Below are positions 46,335 to 57,518 of a stretch of 64,000 nt of DNA, in pieces. Under the pieces are notes generated by a model, which was not told the origin of the DNA, searched no databases, and saw only the letters and a list, made by a program, of their open reading frames with translations. How positions within the stretch are numbered: position 1 is the stretch's first letter; every line of letters starts with the position of its first letter. The stretch covers positions 1 through 64,000 of the forward strand of contig NZ_JACCPY010000019.1 of the NCBI RefSeq assembly GCF_013426975.1, in the 5' to 3' direction. The position numbers and the translations under genes are program-made. This DNA comes from Sphaerotilus sulfidivorans (GTDB taxonomy: Bacteria; Pseudomonadota; Gammaproteobacteria; Burkholderiales; Burkholderiaceae_C).

Positions 46335-48346
46335 GACGCGGCCTCCGACGGCTCGGGCCGCGCCAGCACCTGCTGCACCTGATCCACCAGCGCCTCGACC
46401 GTCAGGCCGAAGTGCTCGAACAGCGCCGCGGCCGGCCCGGACTCGCCGAAGGTGTCGATGCCGAGCACCGCCGCGCAGCCATAGCCGCCCCAGGCGGCGC
46501 GCACGCCGGCCTCGATGCCGATGCGCGGCAGGCCGCGGCCGAGCACCGCGTCGCGCCAGGCGGCCTCCTGGCGATCGAACAGCGTCATCGACGGCAGCGA
46601 GACCACCCGCACCGGGCAGCCCAGCACATCGAGCCGCTGCTGCGCGCGCATCGCCAGATCGACCTCCGAGCCGGTCGCCAGCAGCACCGCACGCGCCGCC
46701 GGCCGGTCCGACAGCACATAGCCGCCGCGCGCGATCGCCGCCTGCTGCTGCGCGTCGCGCGACTGCGCCGGCAGGTTCTGGCGCGACAGCAGCAGCGCGC
46801 TCGGCCGGGGCGGCCCCTGCAGCGCCGCGCTCCAGGCCGCGGCGGTCTCGGCCTCGTCGCAGGGCCGCCAGACCTCCAGCCCCGGGATCAGGCGCAGGCT
46901 GGCGGCATGCTCGACCGGCTGGTGCGTCGGGCCGTCCTCGCCCAGGCCGATCGAGTCGTGCGTCAGCACATGCACCACGCGCAGCCGCATCAGCGCGGCC
47001 ATGCGGATGGCGTTGCGGCTGTAGTCGCTGAAGGTCAGGAAGGTGCCGCCGTAGGGAATGAAGCCACCGTGCAGCGCCAGCCCGTTCATGACCGCGGCCA
47101 TGCCGAACTCGCGCACGCCGTAGTGCACATGGCGGCCGTCGATGCGCCCGGCCAGCAGCGCGCCGCAGCCGGGAAAGTCGGTCAGGTTCGAGCCGGTCAG
47201 GTCGGCCGAGCCGCCGATCAGCTCCGGCAGCGCCGGCCCCAGCCGGGCCAGCACCTGCTGCGAGGCCTTGCGGGTGGCGACCGCGGGCGCCGCTGCGGCC
47301 CCGGGCGGCGCGGCCGCCGTGCTCGCGTCGAAGCCGGCCGGCCGCTCGTCACGCATCACCCGGCGCTCGAACTCGGCGGCCGCCTCAGGAAACGCGCTGC
47401 GATAGGCCTCGAAGCGCAGCCGCCAGTCGCGGTGCGCCGCCGCGCCGGCCTCGCGGCGGTCCCAGGCGGCGCGCACCGCCGGCGGCACCTCGAAGGGCGG
47501 ATGCGGCCAGCCGATCGCCGCGCGGGTCAGCGCGATCTCCTCGTCGCCAAGCGGCTCGCCGTGGGCCTTCGCGGTGCCGGCACGGTTCGGCGAGCCCTGG
47601 CCGATGCAGGTGCGGCAGATGACCAGCGTCGGCGCCTCGTCGCGGCCGGTGGCGCGCACCTGGCGCAGCGCCGCGTCGAGCGCCTCGACGTCATGGCCGT
47701 CGAGCGGCCCGATCACCGACCAGCCGCAGGCGCGGAAGCGCGCCGCGGTGTCGTCGCCGAACCAGCCGGCGACCGGGCCGTCGATCGAGATGCCGTTGTC
47801 GTCGTAGAGCAGCGCCAGATGGCCGAGCCGCCAGACGCCGGCCAGCGAGATCGCCTCCTGGCTCAGGCCCTCCATCAGGCAGCCGTCGCCGGCGAAGACC
47901 CAGGTGCGGTGATCGACCACCGCATGGCCGTCGCGGTTGAACTCGGCCGCCAGGCGCTTTTCCGCCAGCGCCAGGCCGACCGCGTTGGCCAGGCCCTGGC
48001 CGAGCGGCCCGGTGGTCGTCTCGACGCCCGGCGTCACGCCGACCTCCGGATGGCCGGGCGTGCGGCTGCCGAGCTGGCGGAAGGCCTTCAGGTCCTCGAT
48101 CGACAGGTCGTGGCCGCTCAGGTGCAGCAGCGCGTACAGCAGCATCGACGCATGCCCGTTCGACAGCACGAAGCGGTCGCGGTCGGGCCAGCGCGGATCG
48201 GCCGGATCGATCTTCAGATGGCGGCCCCACAGCGCGGTGGCCATCTCGGCCATGCCCATCGGCGCGCCAGGGTGGCCGGAGCGGGCGCGCTGCACCGCGT
48301 CCATCGCCAGCGCGCGCAGCGCGGCGCTCATGTCAGGCGTCGTCAT
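46331..48346 (-). CDS. cbbT: Transketolase, Calvin cycle
   Basis: 671-aa thiamine diphosphate enzyme that moves two-carbon ketol units in the regenerative part of the cycle. Markers are RSGHPGAPMGMAEMATALW near residue 27, the TPP-binding GDGCLMEGLSQEAISLAG near 155 with NGISIDG, and the pyrimidine domain FGMAAVMNGLALHGGFIPYGGTF (split) near 420 with the catalytic glutamate in VREFGM. DSIGLGEDGPTHQPVEH is also present. MSAALRA, 15 bases later, is an alternative start. Confidence 0.97.
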   Translation of the reverse strand: MTTPDMSAALRALAMDAVQRARSGHPGAPMGMAEMATALWGRHLKIDPADPRWPDRDRFVLSNGHASMLLYALLHLSGHDLSIEDLKAFRQLGSRTPGHPEVGVTPGVETTTGPLGQGLANAVGLALAEKRLAAEFNRDGHAVVDHRTWVFAGDGCLMEGLSQEAISLAGVWRLGHLALLYDDNGISIDGPVAGWFGDDTAARFRACGWSVIGPLDGHDVEALDAALRQVRATGRDEAPTLVICRTCIGQGSPNRAGTAKAHGEPLGDEEIALTRAAIGWPHPPFEVPPAVRAAWDRREAGAAAHRDWRLRFEAYRSAFPEAAAEFERRVMRDERPAGFDASTAAAPPGAAAAPAVATRKASQQVLARLGPALPELIGGSADLTGSNLTDFPGCGALLAGRIDGRHVHYGVREFGMAAVMNGLALHGGFIPYGGTFLTFSDYSRNAIRMAALMRLRVVHVLTHDSIGLGEDGPTHQPVEHAASLRLIPGLEVWRPCDEAETAAAWSAALQGPPRPSALLLSRQNLPAQSRDAQQQAAIARGGYVLSDRPAARAVLLATGSEVDLAMRAQQRLDVLGCPVRVVSLPSMTLFDRQEAAWRDAVLGRGLPRIGIEAGVRAAWGGYGCAAVLGIDTFGESGPAAALFEHFGLTVEALVDQVQQVLARPEPSEAAS

Positions 48347-48362
48347 GTCGGCGTCCCCCCGC

Positions 48363-49247
48363 TCACAGCGCGTTGAGCGCACGACGGCGCCGTTCCATCA
48401 TCCGCCAGATGAAGGGCGTGAAGATCAGCTGCATCGCCAGCTCCATCTTGCCGCCGGGCACGACGACGGTGTTGGCCCGCGACATGAACGAGTCGTCGAT
48501 CATGTTCAGCAGGTAGGGAAAGTCGATGCCCTTCGGGTTGGCGAAGCGGATCACGCACAGGCTCTCGGCCGGCGTCGGAATGTCGCGCGCGATGAAGGGG
48601 TTGGAGGTGTCGACCACCGGCACGCGCTGGAAGTTGACATGCGTGTGCGCGAACTGCGGGCAGATGTAGTGCACATAGTCGGGCATGCGGCGCAGGATGG
48701 TGTCGGTCACCGCCTCGGCCGAGTAGCCGCGCACGTTCTTGTCGCGCCAGAGCTTCTGGATCCACTCGAGGTTGATCACCGGCACCACGCCGATCAGCAG
48801 GTCCGGGTGCCGCGCGATGTTCACCTCCTGCGTCACCACCGCGCCGTGCAGGCCCTCGTAGAACAGCAGGTCGGTGCCCTCGGGCAGCGACTCCCACGGC
48901 GTGAAGGTGCCGGGCTCCTGGCCATGGGGCGCGGCCTCGACCGGATCGTGCAGATAGCGCCGGCGCATGCCGGTGCCGGTCTCGCCGTAGCTGCGGAAGA
49001 GCTGCTCCAGCTCCGGGAAGAGATTGTTCTCCGGGCCGAAGTGGCTGAAGTGGCGGTTGCCGTCGCGCTCGGCCTCGGTCTGGCGGGCGCGCATCGCGGC
49101 GCGGTCGTGGCGGTGGAAGCTGTCGCCCTCGATGATCGCGGCGCGGATCTGCTCGCGGCGGAAGATGTTCTCGAAGGTGCGCGTCACCGAACTGGTGCCC
49201 GCGCCGGACGAGCCGGTGATGGCGATGATGGGATGTCGCTCGGACAT
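48363..49247 (-). CDS. cbbP: Phosphoribulokinase
   Basis: 294-aa proteobacterial-type PRK. It phosphorylates ribulose-5-phosphate to the RuBisCO substrate, the step unique to the Calvin cycle. The P-loop is GSSGAGTSS at residues 12-20. The catalytic aspartate is in EGDSFHRHDRAAM near 42, and LLFYEGLHGAVV near 130 forms the Walker B strand. HTHVNFQRVPVVDTSNPF is conserved in this class. It lies 47 bases after cbbF and 16 bases before cbbT. Confidence 0.97.
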   Translation of the reverse strand: MSERHPIIAITGSSGAGTSSVTRTFENIFRREQIRAAIIEGDSFHRHDRAAMRARQTEAERDGNRHFSHFGPENNLFPELEQLFRSYGETGTGMRRRYLHDPVEAAPHGQEPGTFTPWESLPEGTDLLFYEGLHGAVVTQEVNIARHPDLLIGVVPVINLEWIQKLWRDKNVRGYSAEAVTDTILRRMPDYVHYICPQFAHTHVNFQRVPVVDTSNPFIARDIPTPAESLCVIRFANPKGIDFPYLLNMIDDSFMSRANTVVVPGGKMELAMQLIFTPFIWRMMERRRRALNAL

Positions 49248-49294
49248 GGCGGAGGTCTCCTGGAAGGCGTTGTTCGTGTCGTCGTGTCGTCGTG

Positions 49295-50422
49295 TCAGCG
49301 GAACAGGCCGCGCTCGGCGAACAGCGGGTTCAGCGCGATGTCGCGGTCGGGCTCGCGGTGGTAGCGCTCGATGCGCTCGACCTCCTCGCGCGAGCCGAAG
49401 ACCAGGCCGATGCGCTGGTGCAGGCCGCTGGGGCGCACGCCCAGCACCGGCTGGCGTCCGGTCGAGGCGCGCCCGCCCGCCTGCTCGATCAGGAAGCCGA
49501 CCGGCGCGGCCTCGTAGAGCAGGCGCAGCCGCCCGGCACGGTTCGGGTCGCGGGTGTCGCGCGGGTAGAGGAAGATGCCGCCGCGCATCAGGATGCGGTG
49601 CGCCTCGGCCACCATGCTGGCAATCCAGCGCATGTTGAAGTCCTTGCCGCGCGGGCCGCTGGTGCCGGCCAGGCACTCGTCGACATAGCGCTTGACCGGC
49701 GGCTCCCAGAAGCGGCTGTTGCTGGCGTTGATCGCGAACTCGCGGGTCTGCGCAGGCACCCGGATGTCGGGGTGGGTCAGCATGAACTCGCCCAGGTTCG
49801 GGTCGAGCGTGAAGCCGGCCACGCCATTGCCCACGCTCAGCACCAGCATCGTCGCCGGCCCGTACAGCGCGTAGCCGGCGGCGATCTGCGCCGCGCCGGG
49901 CTGCAGGAAGTCGGCCTCGGTCACCTCGTGATCGCTGTCGAGCAGATCCTGCGGCGCGCGCAGGATCGAGAAGATCGAGCCCACCGTCATGTCGACATCG
50001 AGATTGCTCGAGCCGTCGAGCGGGTCGAACACCAGCAGGTACTTGCCGCGCGGCCCGGCGGCCGGGCGCGGCACCGGCCACGGCGTCTCCAGCTCCTCCG
50101 AGGCCATGCCCGACACGCCGCCCGAGGCCTCGTTGCGGCGCAGGAAGACCTCGTTGGCGAAGATGTCCAGCGGCTTCTGCTCCTCGCCCTGCACGTTGAT
50201 CGCAGCGGCCGCCGCCGGCCCGGCGGTCGCCGCGCCGGCACCGGACACGCCGAGCCGGCCCAGCGCGACCTCGCGCGCGATCGCCTTGCACGCCAGCGCG
50301 ACATCGAGGATCAGCGCGTTGAGCGCGCCGCTGGCCTGCGGAAAGCGGCGGCGCTCCTCGATCAGGTACTGGGTCAGCGTCGTCGGCGGGCGGGGGGCGC
50401 CGGACGGGGCGGTGTGGGGCAT
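49295..50422 (-). CDS. cbbF: Class I fructose-1,6-bisphosphatase, Calvin cycle
   Basis: 375-aa FBPase. It removes the C1 phosphate of fructose bisphosphate; operon-encoded CbbF enzymes often also use sedoheptulose bisphosphate. Metal site: VFDPLDGSSNLDVDMTVGSIFSI near residue 128. Substrate site: FAINASNSRFWEPPVKRYVD near 228 and KDFNMRWIASMVAEAHRILMRGGIFLYP (split) near 260. EQAGGRASTGRQPVL completes the core. The N-terminus is slightly extended with a Gly/Ala-rich loop at about 55-75. Confidence 0.96.
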   Translation of the reverse strand: MPHTAPSGAPRPPTTLTQYLIEERRRFPQASGALNALILDVALACKAIAREVALGRLGVSGAGAATAGPAAAAAINVQGEEQKPLDIFANEVFLRRNEASGGVSGMASEELETPWPVPRPAAGPRGKYLLVFDPLDGSSNLDVDMTVGSIFSILRAPQDLLDSDHEVTEADFLQPGAAQIAAGYALYGPATMLVLSVGNGVAGFTLDPNLGEFMLTHPDIRVPAQTREFAINASNSRFWEPPVKRYVDECLAGTSGPRGKDFNMRWIASMVAEAHRILMRGGIFLYPRDTRDPNRAGRLRLLYEAAPVGFLIEQAGGRASTGRQPVLGVRPSGLHQRIGLVFGSREEVERIERYHREPDRDIALNPLFAERGLFR

Positions 50423-50474
50423 GCTCGTCTCCTCGAGGGATCGGTCTTGTGCTTGGGGATGTGCTCGGGGCGCT

Positions 50475-51458
50475 TCAGCCCGGGGCGGCCGCGAACACCC
50501 GGCTCGCGGCGATGTCGGCGGGCTCCAGCGTGCCCAGCAGCGCCGCGTCAAGCACGCGGTCGCGCTCGGCGAACAGCCGGCTGGCCTGGCGCAGCCGCGC
50601 GCGGTCGAGCGCGTTGCGCACGCTGCGCGCGTTGGCGAAGTGCGGCTGGCGCAGCCGCAGGTCGAGATAGCGCGCGAAGGTCTCGCGCGCGCCGGCGCCG
50701 AAGCGGTAGTGCTGCGCCGCCAGCATCCGGTCGGCGATCGCCAGCAGCTCGTCGGCGCCATAGTCGGGAAAGTCCAGGTGATGCGCGATGCGGCTGCTCA
50801 GGCCCGGGTTGGACTGGAAGAAGGTGTCCATGCGGTCGCGGTAGCCGGCCACGATCACCACCAGGTCGTCGCGCTGGTTCTCCATCACCTGCAGCAGGAT
50901 CTCGATCGCCTCCTGGCCGTAGTCGCGCTCGTTCTCCGGGCGGTAGAGGTAGTAGGCCTCGTCGATGAAGAGCACGCCGCCCATCGCCTTCTTCAGGATC
51001 TCGCGCGTCTTCGGCGCGGTGTGGCCGATGTACTGGCCGACCAGGTCGTCGCGTGTCACCGCCACCAGATGGCCCTTGCGGATGTAGCCGAGCCGGTGAA
51101 GGATCTGCGCCATGCGCAGCGCCACCGTGGTCTTGCCGGTGCCGGGATTGCCGGTGAAGCTCATGTGCAGGCTCGGCGCCTGCGCGGCCAGACCGACGCC
51201 GGCGCGCAGCCGGTCGATCACCAGCAGCGCGGCGATGTCGCGGATGCGCTGCTTGACCGGGCGCAGGCCGACCAGATCGTGCTCCAGCTCGTCGAACACC
51301 GCCTCGACCTGGCTCTGCGCCAGCACCTCGCCGACGGTGCGCGGCGCGGTGGCGGCCGGGCTGTCCGGCGTCGGCGACGTCTGCGGCAGGTCGGGCGTCC
51401 CGGCGGCGCGGGACGGGCCGGACGTCTGCCCGGGAATGGCGTAGAGCGGGCGGTTCAT
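50475..51458 (-). CDS. cbbX: Red-type RuBisCO activase CbbX
   Basis: 327-aa AAA+ ATPase that pulls inhibitory sugar phosphates off form IC/ID RuBisCO by engaging the large-subunit C-terminus. Walker A is [14 protein letters not shown] near residue 105, Walker [14 protein letters not shown] near 165 and the sensor/arginine finger region [17 protein letters not shown] near 223. The pore loop YIGHT-APK follows RDDLVGQ. An N-terminal extension of about 40 residues rich in Pro, Ser and Thr precedes the domain. AGGAG supports the start at 51458. Confidence 0.97.
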   Translation of the reverse strand: MNRPLYAIPGQTSGPSRAAGTPDLPQTSPTPDSPAATAPRTVGEVLAQSQVEAVFDELEHDLVGLRPVKQRIRDIAALLVIDRLRAGVGLAAQAPSLHMSFTGNPGTGKTTVALRMAQILHRLGYIRKGHLVAVTRDDLVGQYIGHTAPKTREILKKAMGGVLFIDEAYYLYRPENERDYGQEAIEILLQVMENQRDDLVVIVAGYRDRMDTFFQSNPGLSSRIAHHLDFPDYGADELLAIADRMLAAQHYRFGAGARETFARYLDLRLRQPHFANARSVRNALDRARLRQASRLFAERDRVLDAALLGTLEPADIAASRVFAAAPG

Positions 51459-51493
51459 CGCGGGGCTCCTGCGGACTGCGGGCGGCGGACGCG

Positions 51494-51940
51494 TCAGCCC
51501 GCGCGGGCGTGGCGCTCGCCCTCGGGGCGGTCGGCTCCGTAGCCGCGCACCGTGTAGCGCAGCGTGCGCCCGCTCGTCTCCTGCCGCACCAGGCCGAAGC
51601 CGGGCTCGTTCGCCGGCCGGTGGACGATGAAGCTCATCGTGATCGACTCGACGCCACGGGTCGAGTCGAAGGCCATCATGCGGATGTAGTGGCCGGGAAA
51701 GGCGGCGCGGCACTGCTGCAGCTCGGTCATCACGCCGGCGGCGTCCTGCAGGTCGAACATCGGCAGGCCGTGCATTTCCCAGTAGGTGTTGCGCGGGTGC
51801 GGGTCGTCGGTGTATTCGACGCTCCAGGCGTAGCCGCGGTCCAGGCCGTACTGGATCTGGGCGCGGATCTCGTCGTCCGTCAGGTCGGGCAGGAAGCTGA
51901 ACTGGCCCTGGGTCAGGCGGCCGGTGGGGTTGGTCATCAT
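51494..51940 (-). CDS. cbbS: RuBisCO small subunit, form IC
   Basis: 148-aa small subunit. The start [27 protein letters not shown] and [20 protein letters not shown] are typical of red-type form I enzymes, as is the extra C-terminal beta hairpin region ([22 protein letters not shown]), which lines the central channel in this group. It is encoded 32 bases after cbbL. A second ATG at 51937 is possible. The last 10 residues are unusually charged. Confidence 0.96.
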   Translation of the reverse strand: MMTNPTGRLTQGQFSFLPDLTDDEIRAQIQYGLDRGYAWSVEYTDDPHPRNTYWEMHGLPMFDLQDAAGVMTELQQCRAAFPGHYIRMMAFDSTRGVESITMSFIVHRPANEPGFGLVRQETSGRTLRYTVRGYGADRPEGERHARAG

Positions 51941-51972
51941 GGTGGGGGCTCCTCAGGCGGGATCAGGCGATA

Positions 51973-53502
<1,530 letters not shown>

Positions 53503-53521
53503 TCATGTCTTGTTGGCTCTC

Positions 53522-53540
53522 GATTCAGGATTCCTGAATC
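53522..53540. promoter_or_regulatory. Probable CbbR binding palindrome
   Basis: GATTCAGG (53522-53529) and CCTGAATC (53533-53540) form a perfect inverted repeat around ATT, containing a T-N11-A LysR motif. It lies 12 bases before the cbbR ATG and just upstream of the predicted cbbL -35, placing it to repress cbbR and activate cbbL. Confidence 0.72.
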
Positions 53541-53552
53541 ATTGAAGAATCC

Positions 53553-54488
53553 ATGAAGAACCTGACCCTGCGCCAGCTGCGCGTCTTCGCCGAGGTGGCG
53601 CGCCACCTCAGCTTCGTGCGCGCGGCCGAGCAGCTGCACCTGACGCCGCCGGCGGTGACGATGCAGGTCAAGGAGCTGGAGGAGGCGATCGGCCTGCCGC
53701 TGTTCGATCGCCAGGGCCGCAAGGTCTCGCTGACCACCGGCGGCGAGTACTTCCTGGTCTACGCGCGCCGGGTGCTGGCGACGCTGAAGGACGCCGAGGT
53801 GGCGATGGCGCGGCTGCGCCATCTCGACACCGGGCAGCTGGCGGTCGGGCTGGTGGCCACCGCGAAGTACTTCGTGCCGCGGCTGCTGGCGCGCTTCCGC
53901 GACGAGCACCCGGGCATCGAGCTGCGCCTGCGCGTGAGCGCCAGCCGCGAGGAGCTGGTGCGGCTGCTCGAGGCCGGCGAGGTCGATCTGGCGATCATGG
54001 GGCGGCCACCGCGCGAGCTGGTCTGCCGCGCCGAGCCCTTCGCGGCGCATCCGCATGTCTTCGTCGCGCCGCCGGGCCATCCGGTGCTGCGCGCCGACCA
54101 CGTCGCGCCCGAGGCGCTCGGCGTCTGGCCGATGGTGGTGCGCGAGCGCGGCTCGGGCACGCGTGCGCTGATGGACCGCTTTCTCGACGAGCACCGCGTC
54201 ACGCCGCGCATCGCGATGGAAATGCCCAGCAACGAGACGCTCAAGCAGGCGGTCATGGCCGGCATGGGCCTGAGCTTCCTGTCGCTGCACACGCTCGGGC
54301 TGGAGCTGCGCGCGGGCGAACTCGCGCTGGTCGAGGTCGGCCATGCGCCGGTGATCCGCACCTGGAACGTGGTGCACCTGCAGTCGCGCCTGCTGTCGCC
54401 GGCGGCCGAGGCGCTGCGCTACTTCATCCTGGAGGAAGGCGAGGCCTTCCTGGCCGAGCACGACCGGCCGTGGCTGCAGCCGCGCTGA
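53553..54488 (+). CDS. cbbR: LysR-family regulator of the cbb operon
   Basis: 311-aa LysR regulator. The N-terminal HTH is LRQLRVFAEVARHLSFVRAAEQLHLTPPAVTMQVKELEEAIGLPLFDRQGR (residues 5-55; written in parts by position). VTMQVKELE rather than SRQI is typical of CbbR proteins. The effector domain spans about 90-300. It is divergent from cbbL with 113 bases between, the classical CbbR arrangement. It should activate cbb genes in response to metabolites such as RuBP or PEP/NADPH depending on species. Confidence 0.95.
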   Translation: MKNLTLRQLRVFAEVARHLSFVRAAEQLHLTPPAVTMQVKELEEAIGLPLFDRQGRKVSLTTGGEYFLVYARRVLATLKDAEVAMARLRHLDTGQLAVGLVATAKYFVPRLLARFRDEHPGIELRLRVSASREELVRLLEAGEVDLAIMGRPPRELVCRAEPFAAHPHVFVAPPGHPVLRADHVAPEALGVWPMVVRERGSGTRALMDRFLDEHRVTPRIAMEMPSNETLKQAVMAGMGLSFLSLHTLGLELRAGELALVEVGHAPVIRTWNVVHLQSRLLSPAAEALRYFILEEGEAFLAEHDRPWLQPR

Positions 54489-54506
54489 GCGGCCGCCCGG
54501 CCAGGC

Positions 54507-56435
54507 TCAGGCGGCGACGCGAAAGCGCGCCACCGCGTCCACCAGCTGCTCGGCCTGGGACTTGAGCGTGCCGGCGGCGGCCGCCGACTGCTCGACCAGC
54601 GCGGCGTTCTGCTGCGTGGCGCGGTCCATCTGGGTGACGGCCTGACCGACCTGGGCCACGCCGGTGCTCTGCTCGGCGCTGGCGGCGCTGATCTGCGCGA
54701 CGATGTCGCTGACGCGGCGGATCGACGCCACCACCTCGCCGACCGAGCGGCCGGTCTGGTCGACCAGCGAGACGCCCTGCTCGACGCGCTCGACGCTGGT
54801 CGAGATCAGCGCCTTGATCTCGCGTGCAGCCTCGGCAGAGCGCTGCGCGAGGTTGCGCACCTCGGTGGCGACCACCGCGAAGCCGCGGCCCTGCTCGCCG
54901 GCACGGGCGGCCTCGACCGCCGCGTTCAGCGCCAGGATGTTGGTCTGGAACGCGATCGAGTCGATCACGCCGATGATGTCGCCGATCTTGCGCGAGGCCT
55001 CGCTGATGCCGCCCATCGTGCCGACCACCTGCGACACCATCTCGCCGCCGCGCGAGGCCAGCGTGGAGGCCTCCCGGGCCAGGCCGTCGGCCTCGCGGGC
55101 ATGGTCGGCGTTGTGGCTCACGGTCGAGCCGAGCTGGTCCATCGTCGCTGCGGTCTGCTGCAGCGCCGCGGCCTGCTGCTCGGTGCGCGAACTCAGGTCG
55201 ATGTTGCCCTGCGCGATCTGCGCGCTGGCGGCGGCAACGCTGACCGCGTTCTCGCGCACCGTGCCGACCACCTCGGTCAGCGACAGGCGCATCGCCTCCA
55301 TCGCCTGTACCATGCGACCAAGCTCGTCCTCGCTGACACGCAAGGGCTCCGGCGAGAGGTCGCCGGCGGCGATGCGCTCGGCCATACGGCGCGCATCGTC
55401 GGTGGCCTGCAGGATCGAGCGCACGATCGAGCGGGCCAGCAGACCGCACAGGCCCACCATCAGCACCGACAGACCGATCACCAGCCACTCGGTGCGCTGC
55501 AGCCGGGCGGTGCGGGCCTGCAGCGCACCGGCCAGCGCCTCCGACGCCAGGCCATGCACCGCAAAGACCTGGTCGATCGCCTTCGTGGTCGCCTGGAAAT
55601 ACTCGGCCGAGGGCAGGGTCAGCGCCTCGGCCTCGATCAGATCGGTGCGCAGCATCTCGCGGGTGCGCTCCACCCCGGCGCGTGCCTGCTCGATCGGGCC
55701 GGCCATGCGCTCGCGCAGCGCCGGATCATGCTCGAGCGCACGCTCCAGCGTGGTCAGCAGCCGGTGCATCTCGCCACGCGCCGACTCGCTCAGGCCGCCG
55801 AGCATCGCCCGGTCGGCCACCGTGGCCTGCCCGCGCGCCAGGATGCCGGCACCGCTGCCGCGCAGCTTGCCGAGCTGCTCGGTGAGCTGCGGCAGCTGCG
55901 TCATCGTCGCGATCACCAGATGGTAGGAAACCGGCTCGGAGTCCAGATCCAGGCCGTAGTGCGAGACGATGCGGCCATGCAGATCCAGCTGCAGTTCGAC
56001 CAGCGCGGAATGCCCGGCAAAGCTTGCGGGGGCCGCCATCTGCCGCTGCGCGACCTGGGCGGACAGCGTCTTCCACTGCTGCTGCACCTGCTGCCAGCCC
56101 TCGGCGACTTTCGGATCCTCGATGCCGGCGGCCAGCGCGGCGAACTCGCCCAGCGCCTGGTCGACCTCGCGCTGGCGCTCGGCGCGCTGGCCCTCGGCCT
56201 CCGCCTTGCCGCCGAGCACGGTGGCGGTCAGGCCGCGATGCTGCTGGGTCAGCCGGATCAGCTTGAGCAAGGCTGCGGAGGGCTGCAGGCCCGCGACTTC
56301 ACGCCGGGTGTAACTGAGCTCGCTGTGCGCATCCACGATGTAGTAGGTCATCGGTGGGGCCAGCATCAGCGCGCCCAGCAGCGCCAGCAGGCCGAACTTG
56401 TGCGACAGGCGCAGCCGGTGGATCAGGTTGCTCAT
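54507..56435 (-). CDS. Methyl-accepting chemotaxis protein with large periplasmic sensor
   Basis: 642-aa transducer. TM1 spans about 13-33, and TM2 about 312-335 after a periplasmic domain of nearly 280 helical residues. The latter contains [15 protein letters not shown], resembling the QRERG motif of nitrate/nitrite-sensing NIT-type domains. A HAMP domain follows, then signalling helices with [20 protein letters not shown] near 515. There is no CheR-binding pentapeptide at the end. The ligand is a guess. It converges on cbbR, 18 bases apart. Confidence 0.93.
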   Translation of the reverse strand: MSNLIHRLRLSHKFGLLALLGALMLAPPMTYYIVDAHSELSYTRREVAGLQPSAALLKLIRLTQQHRGLTATVLGGKAEAEGQRAERQREVDQALGEFAALAAGIEDPKVAEGWQQVQQQWKTLSAQVAQRQMAAPASFAGHSALVELQLDLHGRIVSHYGLDLDSEPVSYHLVIATMTQLPQLTEQLGKLRGSGAGILARGQATVADRAMLGGLSESARGEMHRLLTTLERALEHDPALRERMAGPIEQARAGVERTREMLRTDLIEAEALTLPSAEYFQATTKAIDQVFAVHGLASEALAGALQARTARLQRTEWLVIGLSVLMVGLCGLLARSIVRSILQATDDARRMAERIAAGDLSPEPLRVSEDELGRMVQAMEAMRLSLTEVVGTVRENAVSVAAASAQIAQGNIDLSSRTEQQAAALQQTAATMDQLGSTVSHNADHAREADGLAREASTLASRGGEMVSQVVGTMGGISEASRKIGDIIGVIDSIAFQTNILALNAAVEAARAGEQGRGFAVVATEVRNLAQRSAEAAREIKALISTSVERVEQGVSLVDQTGRSVGEVVASIRRVSDIVAQISAASAEQSTGVAQVGQAVTQMDRATQQNAALVEQSAAAAGTLKSQAEQLVDAVARFRVAA

Positions 56436-56694
56436 CTTGAACTGCTCGTAAGGTCATGACCGACGCCTGCGGCACGGACCCCCCGTCCGCATCCCTGGCC
56501 GGCACCGCGGATTTATCGGTTCGAGCCCGGACATTCAGCAAACGGAACAGCGGCTTTTGCACCAGCCATCACTGCGGACTGCCCCGCCGGGTCCGTGCAT
56601 CGCCCGCCACCGGCACGCACGACCGCCGATCTGGCCGGCGATGCACATTCTTTTTGCACTTAAGTCCGGCGAGGGGCTGCCTAGCATCGGTCCC
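56436..56694. other. Divergent intergenic region between chemoreceptor and kpsM
   Basis: 259 bases with no convincing gene. It must hold the promoters of the minus-strand chemoreceptor and of the kps operon. A T-rich stretch (TTCTTTTTGCACTTAAG) lies at 56649-56665, upstream of kpsM. The minus strand has ACCGATAA (56520-56513), like a sigma-28 -10 box, but no matching -35. An in-frame open stretch from 56557 adds residues unlike KpsM. Confidence 0.5.
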
Positions 56695-57516
56695 ATGCTG
56701 TCCCAGACCCGTCCGCACCCCGTCTCCCGCCCGCGCCGCAGCGCCTGGGGCGTGATGCGCGACGTGCTGTTCGCGCTGTTCCTGCGCGAACTCAAGACCC
56801 GGCTCGACGGCCGCTGGACCACCGCGCTGTGGGTGATCGGCGAGCCGCTGGCCGGCGCGCTGCTGATGCTGGCGCTCTACACGCTGATGCGCACCCGCGA
56901 GATCGCCGGCGTCGACACGGTGCTGTTCCTGCTGAGCGGGCAGCTGTCGTTCATGCTGCTGCGCTCGCTGGTGCTGCGGCTGATGGAGAGCATCGACGCC
57001 AACCTGGGCCTGTTCGCCTACCGGCAGGTGCGGCCGGTCGACGCGGTGCTGGCCCGCGCCGGGGTGGAGCTGGCGATCTTCGGCGGCATGGCGCTGCTGA
57101 TCCTGCCGGGCGCGGCCTGGGCAGGCCACGGCCTGCTGCCGCACGACCCGCTCGGGCTGCTGCTGGCGCTGCTGCTGCTGACGCTGCTGGGGCTGGCGGG
57201 CGGGCTGCTGGCGGCCGTCGGCACGCATGGCGCGCTGGCGCTGCTGCGGCCGGTGCTGAAAATGGCCTTCATGCCGCTCTACCTCGGCTCCGGCGCGATC
57301 GTGCCGCTGGCGCACCTGCCGCAGGGCCTGCGGGAGTGGCTGCTGCTCAGCCCGCTGCCGCATCTGATCGAGTCGATCCGCATCGCGCTGTTCGGTCCGG
57401 TCTATGCCGCGCCCCAGGGCATCGGCCTGACGCTGCCGCTGGTCTGGACCGGCCTGGCCACGCTGCTGGCGCTGGCCCTGCTGCAGCTGCGCGGCGACCG
57501 GCTTCAGGTGGCCTGA
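56695..57516 (+). CDS. kpsM: Capsule polysaccharide ABC transporter permease
   Basis: 273-aa ABC-2 type permease with six helices. It forms the inner-membrane channel for lipid-linked capsular polysaccharide. The early segment LFALFLRELKTRLDGRWTTALWVIGEPLAGALLMLALYT (split) closely resembles KpsM/BexB proteins (FLRELKTRF-x-x-x-LG-x-x-W-x-x-x-EP). AIVPLAHLPQGLREWLLLSPLPHLIESIR is also typical. It starts the export operon; kpsT follows 2 bases later. Confidence 0.92.
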   Translation: MLSQTRPHPVSRPRRSAWGVMRDVLFALFLRELKTRLDGRWTTALWVIGEPLAGALLMLALYTLMRTREIAGVDTVLFLLSGQLSFMLLRSLVLRLMESIDANLGLFAYRQVRPVDAVLARAGVELAIFGGMALLILPGAAWAGHGLLPHDPLGLLLALLLLTLLGLAGGLLAAVGTHGALALLRPVLKMAFMPLYLGSGAIVPLAHLPQGLREWLLLSPLPHLIESIRIALFGPVYAAPQGIGLTLPLVWTGLATLLALALLQLRGDRLQVA

Positions 57517-57518
57517 CC

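Noticed and set aside
56513-56520. ACCGATAA on the minus strand upstream of the chemoreceptor, like a sigma-28 -10 element.
   Set aside because: No TAAA-type -35 is found at the required spacing, so a flagellar-class promoter is not supported.
56641-56665. TGCAC...TTGCA upstream of kpsM, considered as a sigma-54 promoter.
   Set aside because: The invariant GG at -24 is absent at the correct distance from the GC of the -12 element.
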